64,000 nt of DNA from Rhodocollybia butyracea (taxonomy: Eukaryota; Basidiomycota; Agaricomycetes; Agaricales; Omphalotaceae): contig JADNRY010000061.1 of NCBI GenBank assembly GCA_015501585.1, positions 1 through 64,000 of the forward strand, given 5' to 3'. Below the pieces are notes generated by a model, which worked only from the letters and a program-made list of their open reading frames with translations, searched no databases and was not told the origin of the DNA. Shown one piece after another: positions 44,337 to 55,420 of this stretch; within the stretch, counting starts at the first letter, position 1, and the number at the start of each line of letters is the position of its first letter. A program made the translations under genes and the position numbers.

Positions 44337-46184
44337 TTAAACGAATGCACCAACAGGGCGCACCAAAGGGTGTGCTTGGGCCTGCGGCACGGAGGGAGAT
44401 GGTAGAGTAGAAGTCGGTGGTGGAGGCTGAAGAGGATGAACCAGTAAAGAATGACTCGGAGGGAGAGCAGAACGACCATTGCTCAAGGTTTGATTATGAA
44501 GGTCGGATGTGAATCTGTTGGAGAAGAGGTCACAGGGCCAGTCGCTGCCATCTCCTGTCGCGACTATGCTCCCCAGTGGATCAGAGGCTGTTTGCGACTT
44601 GAAAAAACTCGCTCGAGGGCCTCTGGAGATTCTGAGAGATTGATTTCGAAAAATCTCTAACATATTTTGGTAATCTCTCATCTGATTATCTCTCATTATA
44701 ATCGCTTCCTGATCTTGATGTGATTTGGAAACCATCATATCCAGAGCTAGATTGCACAACATCGCATCCTGAGATAATTCAACAAACGAGGATCGGAAGT
44801 CCCATCGGACCACAAGACTGTCCTTGCGATCTACCCCACAGATAAGACTGATGAGCAGCTGAGAATGTTGGTGGATGTATTCTAAACCAGTCGATCGGGT
44901 ATTATCTTTGATATAAAAAGATTCTTTCAAGCATTGAACTTGTATGGTTCCCTTGCTATGAGAAGGCACAAAAGATGCAGCATAGGCAGGGGAAGGATCG
45001 TTCATTGATGAATCGGGTAAGATGCTGCGCTTGGTTTCGACAACAAAGATGCTCCTTGTCTCAAGATTCAGGACGGTGGTAAGGAGGGTGTAATCTGTGT
45101 CTTCGTGAAGCAAAGTGTAATATATGGCGACATGCTGATCTGGATGATTGAAGCGTTCCACCGGGCCTACAGACAGTGCAATGCGGTTTAGAAAGCTGCG
45201 ATCAGTTTCAACCAAAAACGGCTGATTTTCGCGTTGAATATCATCTTCGTAGCTTTGAGTTGTAGTGGGTTCAGGCTGTGCATCGGAAAGTGAAATCTTG
45301 ACCGTGACTTGGGTGTTTGCGTCAAAATGGGGATTCCAACCCCAAATCAAAACACGTAGCAGGCATAGTGTGGCCTCTAAGCTAAGCCATAAAATGGCAT
45401 TCAAGGACTTGGTGTTTTGCACCAATGTAAAGCATCCCAGATAGCCTACGGCTGTGGCAATAATGCCCAAGACGAGAAAGAGTTGAGAAATAATAAGATA
45501 CAATGTATCGCTATCTTTCTTCCACGCGCGCCGTGAGATACGAGGTGATTTTTCAAGGTCGGAGATCGAAGGTTTATCAGAAAGCTGTCTGGTGCTGCGT
45601 AGAATAATAATGATCCTGCACTGGATGGCGAATTGAGCGGCAATAACACAGACGGCAGAGCCCATAATGCGCAACCAGGGAAAAATCCAAACTGTGACAG
45701 GCGAGAAGCTTCGATCACTGATAATAATGGGAACGTATGGAGTAAATCCAAGGAAAGAAAAGAAGAAGGTTGTGATAAGAAGGAGGGCATTCCATTTGAA
45801 GGACTGCTCAAGCTCCAACTCAGCGTCTTCTAATCCATACTGCGCTCTCAACTCCTTGAATCTAGTTTCCACTGCAAATTTCACTGGGCTTCCTACGGGA
45901 GTTCTTTCTATCAAGGACGCAGTGGATCCTTGTAAAGTAAATCCAGCATCACGAACCATTCTTGCCGTGAGAGATGACGCGCTCGTGAGAAGGATACCAA
46001 CAGAGGCTTGCACGATACCAAGGCAACCGAACATTGATAGGGGAGTCGCAGCAGCGTAAAGGTAGCCTCTATCTAAAGCAGCACCTACATGAGATTTGCA
46101 TTGGTCGGTACCTAGTATGGGAAGGAAGGCAGCAATATCCTGGATTCCAGACGTAAATGTTGTGCCAAATGTGGTTTGCGGCAT
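44337..46184 (-). CDS. Uncharacterised multi-pass membrane protein, copy 1 (615 aa)
   Basis: A single uninterrupted frame of 615 codons from MPQTTFGTTFTSGI at 46184, unusual here for having no introns. Hydrophobic segments at about residues 45-70, 132-155, 162-190, 228-255 and 262-285 suggest about five membrane spans in the N-terminal half. The soluble C-terminal half (from about residue 290) has patterns such as AIYYTLLHEDTDYTLLTTVL and ETRSIFVVETKRSIL, and ends in a Pro/Ser-rich tail (HPLQPPPPTSTLPSPSVPQA). I recognise no family. A close paralog lies at 47650-49401 on the same strand; conserved spacing and mostly conservative changes imply both were under selection. Confidence 0.8.
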   Translation of the reverse strand: MPQTTFGTTFTSGIQDIAAFLPILGTDQCKSHVGAALDRGYLYAAATPLSMFGCLGIVQASVGILLTSASSLTARMVRDAGFTLQGSTASLIERTPVGSPVKFAVETRFKELRAQYGLEDAELELEQSFKWNALLLITTFFFSFLGFTPYVPIIISDRSFSPVTVWIFPWLRIMGSAVCVIAAQFAIQCRIIIILRSTRQLSDKPSISDLEKSPRISRRAWKKDSDTLYLIISQLFLVLGIIATAVGYLGCFTLVQNTKSLNAILWLSLEATLCLLRVLIWGWNPHFDANTQVTVKISLSDAQPEPTTTQSYEDDIQRENQPFLVETDRSFLNRIALSVGPVERFNHPDQHVAIYYTLLHEDTDYTLLTTVLNLETRSIFVVETKRSILPDSSMNDPSPAYAASFVPSHSKGTIQVQCLKESFYIKDNTRSTGLEYIHQHSQLLISLICGVDRKDSLVVRWDFRSSFVELSQDAMLCNLALDMMVSKSHQDQEAIIMRDNQMRDYQNMLEIFRNQSLRISRGPRASFFKSQTASDPLGSIVATGDGSDWPCDLFSNRFTSDLHNQTLSNGRSALPPSHSLLVHPLQPPPPTSTLPSPSVPQAQAHPLVRPVGAFV

Positions 46185-46574
46185 TTATCGTTGTGTTACT
46201 GGATTATCTTCATTAAAAGCTTCATTCACGATCATTCACAGCAGAAACCTACGCTATATCACCTTTTAAACTGGGAACGTTAATCACCTCCACTAGTGAC
46301 TAGACGTCGAAGATCACTACTTAGAAGGATCGTAGAAGGATTAGAAATCATGAACACTTACCGGTTGCTCACCAGTCTAGAGCCTTCAGGGAACACAGTA
46401 GCAGCTGCTGCCAACTCTAACAATATCGTGAGTTGTACGAGGAAGAAAGAAGATAAGGCTGTGCAATGAGAAGAATAAGCGCTAAGAGTGCTTGATATCG
46501 TGACTGAAACGAGTGCCGCGAAGAAAAGTCGTTTATGAAACGAGCCTTTTTTCTACTATCCCTAGTACTAACTT
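46185..46574. other. Upstream region of membrane-protein copy 1
   Basis: Resembles 49402-49812 upstream of copy 2 (shared TGGATTATCTTCATTAAAAG, GAATAAGCGCT and TTTCTACTATCCC), so promoters were duplicated with the genes. The similarity stops near 46575, marking the unit boundary. Confidence 0.6.
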
Positions 46575-47350
46575 ACGAGTATTCTAGGTATACCAGGCGA
46601 TACAGCAGACAATACGGTCCTCTATCATGAGTAGTAATCTCAGACTCGTTATATCGTGACACTGACGATCCATACGGATGTGGGTATATAAGTAGATTCT
46701 ACAAAGTGCAAACTCGCGCTTTATTTGGCACACCCTTTCAGACACCAATGAATGCACGTTGAAGCTGTTGCCATATCCGCCTCTTCTCGCTCATTGGGTT
46801 CTACTTCCACCAACTACTCATCTTTTGTGAATATAGATATTTTCATTTGGAATCCTGGAAGTCAGTAAGGGCAGAGGATCAGAGGAAGGATGAAAGGGTA
46901 GTCAGTAAGAGCGACTCCAGCAGAAAAAAACTCAAATATGCGCCTGACACGCTCATACACTTTGTCCTTTAACTTCAGAGACTCGAGCCATCTGAGCTGA
47001 ACATTGACGTTTCCACAGTTTCTTGAAAGATACGTTCCGACAATGCCAACTCAGTGACCCTCCAGTGCAGCGGGAAGGGGATTCGTGCTTCCTGGTGAGC
47101 CTCAGCGACATCCAACGATGTACATGCCTAGACTCTTCACACGCACCAGCGCCGCATATAGTCTAAAAACTTTAGATTACTCCATAGTAGCAAGTAGCAG
47201 TAACAGTGATATTAGCGGTGAAAAGCACAGCAGTGTGAGTGAGATAGCAAGAACAATGATAGCGGTAGACATAGCAAGGTGGATTTAATGGTGGAGTTCT
47301 GGCTCCTACTCGAAACTCGATTTCCCTGGTTCCGACGAACCCTAGATAGA
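46575..47350 (+). pseudogene. SET-gene relic in the second duplication unit
   Basis: GATACAGCAGACAATACGGT at 46599 matches GATACGGCAGACAATACGGT at 42473 in the SET gene. Downstream pieces match 42770-42800 (AGTGCAAA) and then the 43830-44330 region in the same order. The SET domain core is missing and the rest has no continuing frame. The gene was duplicated and then mostly deleted. Confidence 0.7.
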
Positions 47351-47649
47351 GTTAGACAACATGCATGGATGTGTTTCCACAGTTTAACAGTTTCAAGAAA
47401 TGCACCTACACAGAGCGCGACAAAGGATGTGCTTGGGCCGGTGGCACGGAGGGAGATGGCGGAGTTGAAGTCAGTGGCTGTGAAAGAGGAGGAACCAGTA
47501 AAGAATGACTCGAAGAGGGTGCAGAACGAGCATCGCTCGAGGTTTGACTATGAGGGGTCGGATCTGAATCTTTCAGAGAAGAGCTGAAAGGCTGTCGTTC
47601 AGTCCCGACAGAACACTAACGAACAGATGCACACATTGACAGGACCACG

Positions 47650-49401
47650 TTATATTCTAGAGGCGAAGCTAGGCTTCAGGCAACAGGAGAATACGCGATG
47701 GTAATAGTCGTTATACGGGGTTATCTGGGATGGTGGTCTAATGTACGAATCGAAGTATATACGGACAGTGGCAGTGCGAGAGCACGTGTAAGTATGCGCC
47801 ATACTTACAAGAGCTCGCACCAGTCGAGCTATCCAGTGGATCAGAAGTTGTTTTGGGTCCTGAGAAAGCCCACTCGGGACCTTTGGTGGTTTTACGCTGT
47901 TGAGAATCTCTATCACAGCTTGGGCTTTTTGTGAGATCTCTCGAGAAAAATTCGACATGATCGCATCCTGATATGCTTTGGAAAGCATCTGATAAGGAGA
48001 TCGTTCAACAGACGAGGATCGGAAGTCCCATCGGACCGCAAGCCTGTCCTTGCGGTCTATTAACCTACAGATAGGCCTGATGAGCTGCGAAGAATGTTTG
48101 CGGATGTTTTCTAAACCAGTCGATTGGATGTTATCTTTAGGATAAAATAGTTCTGTCGAACATTGAACTTGTATGATTCCCGTGCTATGAGAAGGCACAA
48201 AAGATGCAACATAGGCAGGGGACGGATCGTTCATTGACGAAAAGGATAAGATGCTGTCCTTGGTTTCGACAACAAAGATGCTCCTTGTCTCAAGATTCAG
48301 GACGGTGGTAAGGAGGATGTAATTTGTGTCTTCGTGAAGCAAAGTGTAGTATATGACAATATCAGGTTCGGTGAAGCGTTCCACTGGGCCTACATATGGG
48401 GCAATACGGTTTAGAAAACTACGATCAGGCTCAACCGAGAATGGCTGTCCACCTTGAATATCATGATAGCTTGGAGCTGTAGTGGGTCCAGGCTGTATAT
48501 CGGAAAGTGAAAGCCTGACCGTGACTTTGGTGTTCTCGTCACAATGGGGATTCCAACCCCAAATCAAAACACGTAGCAGGCATAAAGTGGCCTCTAAACT
48601 AAGCCATAAGATCGCATTTAACGAATTGGTGTTTTGCACCAATGTAAAGCATCCCAGATAGCCTATTACTGTGGCAATAATGCCCAAGATAAGAAAGAGC
48701 TGAGAGATAATAAGATACAGAGTGTCTCTGTCTTTCTTCCGCGAACGCAGTGGGATGGAAGGTGCTTTTTCAGGGTCGGATATTGGAGGTTTACCAGAAA
48801 GCTGTCTGGTGCTGCGTAGAATGACGATAATCCTACACTGAATGGCGAATTGAGCAGCAGTAACACAGACGGCAGAGCCTATAATGCGCAACCAGGGAAA
48901 AATCCAAACTGTGACAGGCGAGAAGCTTCGGTCACTGATAACTATGGGAATGTATGGAGTGAACCCAAGGAAAGAAAGGCAGAAGGTTGTGATAAGAAGG
49001 AGGGTATTCCATTCGAAAGATTGCTCAAGCTCCAACTCAGCGTCTTCCAATCCATACTGCTCTCTCAACTCCTTGAATCTAGTTTCCACCGCAAATTTCA
49101 CTGGGCTTCCTCTAGGAGTTCTTGCTATCAAGGACGCAGTGGAGCCTTCTAAGGTAAAGCCAGCATCACGAACCATTCTTGCCGTGAGAGATGACGCGCT
49201 CGTGAGAAGGATACCAACAGAGGCTTGCACGATACCAAGGCAGCCGAACATGGAGAGCGGAGTCGCGGTAGCGTGAGGGTGGCCTCCGTCTGAGGCGGCA
49301 CCTACGTGGGATTTGCGTTGGTCGGTGCCTAGTGTAGGAAGGGAGGCAGGAATATCTTGGATTCCGGACGTAAATGTTGCCCCAAATGTGGTTTGCGACA
49401 T
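47650..49401 (-). CDS. Uncharacterised multi-pass membrane protein, copy 2 (583 aa)
   Basis: Paralog of 44337-46184, starting MSQTTFGATFTSGIQDI at 49401, with the same membrane segments (LSMFGCLGIVQASVGILLTS, LYLIISQLFLILGIIATVIG, LNAILWLSLEATLCLLRVLI). The two align along most of their length. The C-terminus differs: after ARLVRAL the frame runs through unrelated sequence to the stop at 47650, while sequence equivalent to the copy 1 tail lies further on at 47400-47590 out of frame. A GTAAGT donor at about 47815 and a CAG acceptor near 47595 could splice out the extra 220 bp, but a 1-bp shift would still alter the tail. Confidence 0.77.
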   Translation of the reverse strand: MSQTTFGATFTSGIQDIPASLPTLGTDQRKSHVGAASDGGHPHATATPLSMFGCLGIVQASVGILLTSASSLTARMVRDAGFTLEGSTASLIARTPRGSPVKFAVETRFKELREQYGLEDAELELEQSFEWNTLLLITTFCLSFLGFTPYIPIVISDRSFSPVTVWIFPWLRIIGSAVCVTAAQFAIQCRIIVILRSTRQLSGKPPISDPEKAPSIPLRSRKKDRDTLYLIISQLFLILGIIATVIGYLGCFTLVQNTNSLNAILWLSLEATLCLLRVLIWGWNPHCDENTKVTVRLSLSDIQPGPTTAPSYHDIQGGQPFSVEPDRSFLNRIAPYVGPVERFTEPDIVIYYTLLHEDTNYILLTTVLNLETRSIFVVETKDSILSFSSMNDPSPAYVASFVPSHSTGIIQVQCSTELFYPKDNIQSTGLENIRKHSSQLIRPICRLIDRKDRLAVRWDFRSSSVERSPYQMLSKAYQDAIMSNFSREISQKAQAVIEILNSVKPPKVPSGLSQDPKQLLIHWIARLVRALVSMAHTYTCSRTATVRIYFDSYIRPPSQITPYNDYYHRVFSCCLKPSFASRI

Positions 49402-49940
49402 TTATCGTTTTGTTGCTGGATTATCTTCATTAAAAGCTTCATTCATGGTCGTTTCCAGCAAAAACCTACAATATATCACTTTTCAAACTCGGAACGTTGA
49501 TTACTTCTTATAGATTAGCACTAGAAGGAACATATAAGTGTTAGAAACTAATACTAAGCGTCATGAACACTCACCGGGAGCACTAACTCTAACAGTGGAT
49601 CGCGAGTTGTACGAAGGAGGAAAGAATCATATAACCATCTTTGGGAACACACGTGGTGGATTCAAAACTGTCCAAGACGGACGTCCAAGGCTCCAACTCA
49701 AGTTCATAGAAGGTAGGTTTACATAACCGGCGCAGTCCCATTGTGGAAGAGAATAAGCGCTCATATACATAAATTCATGGGTTTCTACTATCCCCGACAC
49801 CAACTTCTGTGAGCTCACTATACGCGAAAGATACTCGTTATTTCTCTATCCATTTCCTTTCCCTTTCGTCTAATAGCCTCGCCTCTGCCTCACATTCTAC
49901 CGTATTTGGCGACCCACTCACAACTTGCTTCTAACCAATC
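49402..49940. promoter_or_regulatory. Divergent intergenic region, membrane protein copy 2 and F-box/WD40 gene
   Basis: About 410 bp next to the membrane-protein gene are duplicated from the copy 1 unit. The last ~130 bp (from about 49813) are unique and CT-rich, as often found before fungal start codons. Confidence 0.55.
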
Positions 49941-52534
49941 ATGGTCTCGTTCGACGAAAGAGTTCACACCAGCCCAGGACCTTCAAAATCGTTCAAAAAT
50001 CTTCAACAAGACATGTCCATGACATCTATTGAACTCCAAGCTGAATCCTTATCACAGCAGCCAGCAGCCTCTCAAACACTGTACATGCCTATAGACTCGC
50101 CACCAACTCCAGCGCCTTCCCCTGTACCCAATATCATGACCCTCGTCCACGGCGACCAGTCATCAGTTATCTCTACCCCAATTCCGCCATTCATCCTCCC
50201 TCAGAACCCAGTATTGCGAAGACAATATCTGCACGCTCTGCTTTATACCTGCACCCCAACCGAGCTGCTTTTTATATCGACAACAATTGCACCACTTCTC
50301 AAACGGGATTTTCTCCGCGATCTTCCAACAGAACTCGCCTTACAGGTCCTCGGTTATGTCGACGAGCCAAAAACCCTTGCGCGCGCATCACAAGTTAGCA
50401 GATGGTGGCGGAAGCTTGCTGGCGACCAAGCGCTGTGGAGGCGCATGTGTGTACAGTATGGATTCAAAGATCCGAGTGCGGTATTCCGAGGTTTCAGCGG
50501 GAAAGGCAAGGCGAAAAATCAATTTGTGGAGGACGAAGAATGTATGGATGAGGAGATAGCTCTAACGCCACTACATACTCGGTCGACTTTGCACCCTGCA
50601 GTCAATCTTCCTCCTGATACCTCTTTCCGAGAACATTTCAAGTATTCCTATTCAATCAGTGCGTTTTCATCTGTCTATTTTCGCGTGGTCTTTAACGCGT
50701 TGTTATAGTGAAGAATTGGCACACTGGCGGCCATCTCCTCCGTGCTCACAAAGTAGCCGCTTCGAGTATAACAACCCAAGACAGCGGCGTGGTTACTTCT
50801 CTTGCCCTGGATGAAGACTGGGTCGTGGTTGGTTTGGCAAACTGCCGCATCCATGTGTTTAGTGCGCGTACCGGGGTTCTCGCCCGGACACTTGTCGGAC
50901 ATGATTCGGGCGTATGGGCCGTGTGCCTTGTTCATAAAGGTGGCTATATGGGTGGACCTGACCGTGTTGAGCCGGATCGGAACGGAAAGAGGCGAAGGAG
51001 AAGGAAAGATCCTGTGGGTGTAGACGAGGAAGATCCTATCCCTGAAACATCGCGGAGTCGTCCCGACCCTCGTTCTCGATATAGTGAAGGAGATCTAGAA
51101 ACGCTCAGTTCCACTTTTCAAGAATGGTCATGTTCCCCGTACACAACTTCCGTTACCACCAGCGGGGGTACAGACGTAGACCCGCCGCTGCATCAATTCC
51201 TGCCGGCTTCTTTGCGGATTGCGTTGGGCTTGAGCGCGGACGCCGATGATGATATGGACACTGATTTGGAACAATTCAAGGGCGACGAGGAAACAAGTCA
51301 TTGGGATAGTCGTTCTGGTGTGCTTGATGAGGATGCGGAGCCAAGTGAGATGGACACGGTCAAGATGGGGCGATCTCCAGGTAAACCCAGCAATGTATCT
51401 GGATCCTCAGAAGGATGGGGTCAGCCTGGCGCTCTAGTGGTCAGTGGTGGATGTGACAAAGTTGTTCGCGTTTGGGACATCCGATCTGGGTACATCCTTT
51501 TCATCTTTTGTCTTTCTTACCTATCTTGACATCCGACCCACAGCTACTGCATCTACATTCTTCGCGGCCATACTTCCACCATTCGCTGCATCAAAGTCCT
51601 GCATAACAGACCAATAGCTGTGTCTGGTTCACGGGATCACACTCTTCGTGTTTGGGATGTCCAACGGGGTCGTTTACTACGTACACTGGCTGGACACTCG
51701 GCTAGTGTAAGGTGCCTTGACGTATGTGGTAATCGGGTTGTTAGTGGAAGTTATGATTATACGTGTCGAGTGAGTGCTACTCGAATTCACCTTCCAAGAT
51801 TTACTCATTCTTGTGTTAGCTTTGGGACGTGGACACCGGCGAATGTATATATGTTCTACAAGGACATCTACAACAAATCTATTCGGTCGCCTTCGACGGT
51901 ACTTGGATAGCTTCAGGGGGACTGGATACCACTGTCCGCCTGTGGGATGCTGAGACTGGGTAAGTGACTAGCGGCCTTAGCTACTTCAGATCTTATCTTT
52001 CAAAATAGTGAATGCAAAGCCAGCCTCCAGGGGCACACTGCTCTGGTGTGCCAGCTTCAACTCTCTCATACTATACTCGCTACAGGGGGATCCGACGGCC
52101 GCGTTATCATGTTTTCTCTCCCGCCTTCTCCTCGCCACCATAGCCGATCTTCTTCCAACCGATCTACCCAAGCCTCTAACGCCTCTGGCAGTCAAGTCCT
52201 CCACCGCATCGCTGCTCATGATTCGTCTGTTACCGCGTTACAATTTGACCAGCGTTTCCTCGTCACGGGTGGGAATGACGGTCGAGTGAGGCTGTATGAG
52301 ACGCAGACGGGGAATTATGTGAGGGAACTGAGCGAACCGAGTGACTGTGTATGGAAAGTGGCGTATGGGCCTGGGGCGGAGGTCTGTGCGATTGTGTGTA
52401 GGAGGCAAGGAAAAACGATTATGGAGATTTGGAGCTTGAAGCCGATGGAGGAGAAGGAAGCGGAGGGCGAGGGAGATCGGATGAGGACGGAGGAGGAGGA
52501 GCGGATGAGGATGGAGCCTGTGCTTGATTGTTAA
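49941..52534 (+). CDS. F-box/WD40 protein (Cdc4/Fbxw7/Pop1-like substrate receptor)
   Basis: The substrate-binding subunit of an SCF ubiquitin ligase, by domain order. MVSFDERVHTSPGPSKS opens a Ser/Pro-rich head. The F-box is at about residues 118-165 (LLKRDFLRDLPTELALQVLG, YVDEPKTLARASQVSRWWRK, LWRRM), followed by WD40 repeats: SLALDEDWVVVGLANCRIHV, LVVSGGCDKVVRVWDIRSG, AVSGSRDHTLRVWDVQRG, RVVSGSYDYTCR-LWDVDTG, IASGGLDTTVRLWDAETG, ILATGGSDGRVIMFSL and FLVTGGNDGRVRLYETQTG. Introns at 50660-50707, 51490-51543, about 51769-51820 and about 51961-52009 keep frame and join repeat halves (CR|LWDVDTG, G|ECKAS). An acidic insertion of ~130 residues sits between the first two blades. Ends MEPVLDC at 52534. 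Intact. Confidence 0.9.
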
Positions 52535-53254
52535 ACTGGGTCTTAGGCTTCTTGGGGGTGAATATAGACTACACTGCTTCATCTACTGTATATTCGGATA
52601 GTTTTGTGAACATATCTTCTTGTAAAGTCCCTCCGCGGGTTTTGAGAGCAGTTGTAAATGCGAGCAAAAAGTCTCATAAATACCCTACTATGACCACTGC
52701 AGGCCTGGAACGTGCAAGTTTTTGGTACGCTCAGCAATCGAAGCCAAATGGTCTACCATTGCGATAACTTGACCAGCTGGATTGATATCTGAAGTAGTAA
52801 GTTGCGCCTATGGGTAGATAACCGGGAAGCCAATTGCCGGCTGCTATAAGAATATAATCTAATATAATAAAATCTTTCTTCATTCCTTCCTTCCTGTTTG
52901 TACAAGTGAAAGAACCTGACAATGGCCATGACTGTGAGTCTGTGATCGCTGTTAGTTTCTATGAAACCCTTGTCTCCCGAAGGCAGACCCTAACCCCCCT
53001 TGACACTACTAAGGAGTCGAGATATAACAGAACCCTCATCTGATTGGTAGCGATAATGATCATGGTGTTGCGGTGCATCCCTAGAATAACTCCTTGATAC
53101 CTTGGCGATTGATACTTTTCCCTCTATAATCTATTCTCTTCTCCCGTTCTTTCCCTGTTTTCTTGTTCTTCTTCGACCAAGCTGCGCCTTTGCCTTTTTA
53201 TCTTTTCGACGTCCCTTTCAATACAAAGACTTCGGGAATCAGGGCTATAACCCC
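52535..53254 (+). repeat. Duplicated segment: WD40 3' flank, tRNA-Arg relic and lipase promoter copy
   Basis: Matches 59665-60270 in order: ACTACACTGCTTCATCTACT, the tRNA, GGGAAGCCAGTTGCCGG-type sequence, TTTGTACAAGTGAAAGAACC, TGATTGGTARCGATAATRAT, TTGGCGATTGATACTTTT and CTCTTGTTCTTCTTCGACTA-type CT-rich sequence, up to CAATACAAAGACTTC. In the other copy this ends 30-40 bp before the lipase ATG (60292). Here it runs into a truncated WD40 gene instead. Confidence 0.8.
52691..52775 (-). pseudogene. tRNA-Arg relic
   Basis: Aligns with the intact tRNA-Arg at 59792-59874: GGTACGCTCAGCAATCGAAG is identical around the anticodon. But the acceptor arm (AAGTTATC for ACCTGGCG side), D arm and B box (GTTCCAGGCC) are changed, so no cloverleaf forms. 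It arose with the WD40 segment duplication. Confidence 0.8.
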
Positions 53255-55165
53255 TTCCTGGTGCCTCTTTCCAAGAGCATATCAAGTATTCCTTATGCTC
53301 AACTAGTGCGTTCTTTGTTTTTTCTATTTTTCGCGCTGTCTCTAACGCGTTGTTATAGTGGAGAATTGGCACACTGGTGGTCAACCCCTCCGTGCTCACA
53401 AAGTAGCCGCTTCGAGTATACCAACCCAGGACAGCGGCGTGATTACTTCTCTCGCTCTAGATGAAGACTGGGTCGTGGCTGGTTCGGCAAACTGCCGTAT
53501 CCATGTGTTTAGTACACGTACCGGTGTCCTCGCCCGAACACTCGTTGGACATGATTCAGGCTTATGGGCCGTGTTCCTTGTTCATAAAGGTGGCTATATG
53601 GGTGGGCCTGACGACGGTGTTGTACAGGATCGGAGCGGAAAGAGACGAAGGAGAAGGAAAAATCCTGTGGGTGTAGACGAGGAAGAACCTACCCTACATC
53701 TCGGAGTCGTCCCGACCCTCGTTATCGATATAGCGAAGGAGATCTAGAAACGCTCAGTTCTACTTTTCAAGATTGGTCATGTAATCCGTACGCGACTTCC
53801 GGTGCCACCACAGACGTAGACACCCCGCTGGATCAATTCCTGCCGGCTTCTTTGCGGATTGCGTTGGGCTTGAGTGCCGACACCGATGATGATATGGACA
53901 CTGACTCGGAACAATTCAGTGGCGACCAGGAAACAAGTCATTGGGATAGTCGTTATGGTGTGCTTGATGAGGATGAGGATGCGGAGCTAGGCGAGATGGA
54001 CACGGTCAAGATGGGGCGAGCACCAGGTAAACCCAGCAATGTATCTGGATCCTCAGAAGGATGGGGTCAGCCTGGCGCTCTGGTGGTCAGTGGTGGATGT
54101 GACAAAGTTGTTCGCGTTTGGGACATCCGATCTGGGTACATCCTTTTCATCTTTTGTCTTTCTTACCTACCTTGATATCTGACCCACAGCTACTGCATCT
54201 ACATTCTTCGCGGCCATACTTCCACTATTCGCTGTATCAAAGTCCTGCATAACAGACCAATAGCTGTGTCTGGTTCACGGGATCACACTGTTCGTGTTTG
54301 GGATGTCCAACGGGGTCGTTTACTGCGTACACTGGCTGGACACTCGGCTAGTGTAAGGTGCCTTGACGTATGTGGTAATCGGGTTGTTAGTGGAAGTTAT
54401 GATCATACGTGTCGAGTGAGCGTTAACCGAATTTACCTTCCAAGATTTACTCATTTTCGTGTAAGCTTTGGGACGTGGACACCGGCGAATGTATATATGT
54501 TCTACAAGGACATCTACATCAAATCTACTCAGTCGTGTTCGATGGTACTTGGATAGCTTCAGGGGGACTGGATACCACTGTCCGCCTGTGGGATGCTGAG
54601 ACTGGGTAAGCGACTAGCGGTTTTAGCTACTACAGGTCTTATCTTTCAAAATAGTGAATGCAAAGCAAGCCTCCAAGGCCACACTGCTCTGGTATGCCAG
54701 CTTCAACTCTCCCGTACTATACTCGCTACAGGTGGATCCGACGGTCGCGTTATCATGTTTTCTCTCCCGCCTTCTCCTCGCCACCATAGCCGACCTTCTT
54801 CCAACCGATCTACCCAAGCCTCTAACGCCTCTAACAGTCAAATCCTCTACTGCATCACCGCTCATGATTCATGTGTCACTGCGTTACAATTCGACCAGCG
54901 TTTCCTCGTCACGGGTGGGAATGACGGTCGAGTGAGGCTGTATGAGACGCAGACGGGGAATTATGCGAGGGAACTGAGCGAACCTAGTGACTGTGTATGG
55001 AAAGTGGCGTATGGGCCTGGTGCGGGGGTCTGTGCGATTATGTGTAGGAGGCAAGGAAAGACGATTATGGAGATTTGGAGCTTGGAGCCGATGGAGAAGG
55101 AAGCGGAGAGGGAGGAAGACAGGATGAGTATGAGTATAGAGCCTCATGCTGTGCCTGATTGCTAA
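53255..55165 (+). pseudogene. F-box/WD40 gene, second copy: F-box exon lost, frameshifted
   Basis: Starts inside the equivalent of copy 1 exon 1 (CCTCTTTCCAAGAGCATATC at about 53268, against 50626), so the F-box and N-terminus are absent. From 53358 it reads MENWHTGGQPLRAHKVAASS and follows copy 1 until a net 4-bp deletion near 53690 (against 51035), which shifts frame and stops at 53747. Beyond that, all WD40 repeats are still open with intact introns (LVVSGGCDKVVRVWDIRSG, AVSGSRDHTVRVWDVQRG, IASGGLDTTVRLWDAETG, FLVTGGNDGRVRLYETQTG), ending PHAVPDC at 55165. The good state of the WD40 part suggests a recent event or use of the downstream frame alone, for example from ATG 53852. Confidence 0.85.
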
Positions 55166-55420
55166 ACTGGGTCTCTTGGGTGTGGATATAGACTACGCTG
55201 CTTCATCTACTATACTATAGACTCGAATAGTAGTTTTGTGAACTGTATGCTGTAACAATAACGCTGGGCCATATTCATGATTTAAATACTGTCTCCCTGA
55301 CTGAAATTCCGCAAGCGGCCTCATCTCCGTTGGGTGTATTCCCATTACTCTCTGAGTGTAGCAGTCTATTAGCTGTGCCACGATCATTACTTCTCTACAC
55401 TACTTGGCTGGGCTAGTCAC

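Noticed and set aside
46169..46184. Reading the two large intronless membrane-protein frames as retrogenes or transposon ORFs
   Set aside because: The two copies share upstream and downstream flanking DNA, so they arose by segmental duplication, and there is no poly-A tail or flanking direct repeat.
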